A DNA stretch of 42,252 nucleotides from contig SHYG01000011.1 of NCBI GenBank assembly GCA_009692925.1, forward strand, positions 1 to 42,252. Reading direction: 5' to 3'. The DNA comes from Dehalococcoidia bacterium. GTDB lineage: Bacteria; Chloroflexota; Dehalococcoidia; Lucifugimonadales; UBA3495. The notes beneath the pieces were generated by a model. That model ran no database searches. It had not been told where the DNA came from and saw nothing but the letters and a program-made list of their open reading frames with translations. The translations under genes were made by a program, and so were the position numbers. Below, piece by piece: positions 42,148 through 42,252 of the stretch. Every line of letters begins with the position of its first letter. Positions within the stretch are counted from its first letter, which is position 1.

Positions 42148-42252
42148 AGTTACCTCCTTGCCATTTGCGGCTAGGCACGGTGGGTAGGTGGTAAGTGCGA
42201 CGGATGTTCCGGGCCAAAGCTGCCCGCCTAGCGCAATAGAGTGTATCACACG

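Overview
The window is GC-rich, densely coded bacterial chromosome. The gene content suggests Chloroflexota, probably Dehalococcoidia/SAR202-like. It combines catabolic families typical of that group (CaiB/BaiF CoA transferase, FMN-dependent 2-hydroxyacid dehydrogenase, amidohydrolase, lone molybdenum hydroxylase subunit, VOC protein) with Thr/Pro/Ala-rich lipoprotein linkers and very many intergenic hairpin repeats. This assignment is an inference; no rRNA, tRNA, CRISPR array, transposase or integrase gene was seen.

Layout. 1-6 kb (+ strand): a desaturase with a tiny coupled upstream ORF, a gene remnant, a class II aldolase/short-chain dehydrogenase fusion, an unrecognised protein with an internal duplication, and an amidohydrolase. 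6.1-16.7 kb (- strand): a nitrogen module in transcription order urtA-urtB-urtC-urtD-urtE-glnA-ureA-ureB-ureC-ureF. 17-22 kb: a broken sugar dehydrogenase, an orphan xanthine dehydrogenase-type large subunit and a polysaccharide-deacetylase-like lipoprotein. 22.4-24 kb (+): ureG-ureD, separated from the other urease genes. 24-27.7 kb (-): a small membrane protein, a CoA transferase, an FMN dehydrogenase interrupted by one in-frame TAG, and a VOC protein. 27.9-34.4 kb (+): an NHL propeller, a small beta-sandwich-like protein, an MFS exporter, a peptide/nickel-type solute-binding lipoprotein and a ChrA transporter. 34.5-42.2 kb (-): a small conserved protein, a DUF4349 lipoprotein, a methylguanine methyltransferase-like protein, and the operon moxR-DUF58-transglutaminase.

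How the genes work together. UrtA captures urea outside the membrane and UrtBCDE imports it. UreABC hydrolyses it, matured by UreF, UreG and UreD (no ureE is visible). A type I-alpha glutamine synthetase encoded between the transporter and the enzyme assimilates the ammonium. This is a complete urea-to-glutamine route.

The most unusual layer is the repeats. At least seven families of palindromic elements lie between genes. One family (A, about 50 bp palindrome plus a conserved flank) occurs ten times. Another (B) directly follows a gene's stop codon in all five copies. All four convergent gene junctions carry a family A or C element. Most strikingly, two family C copies and part of a family A copy lie inside the ureF reading frame and are translated. 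They add about 40 residues at the N-terminus and about 40 in the middle of an otherwise normal UreF.
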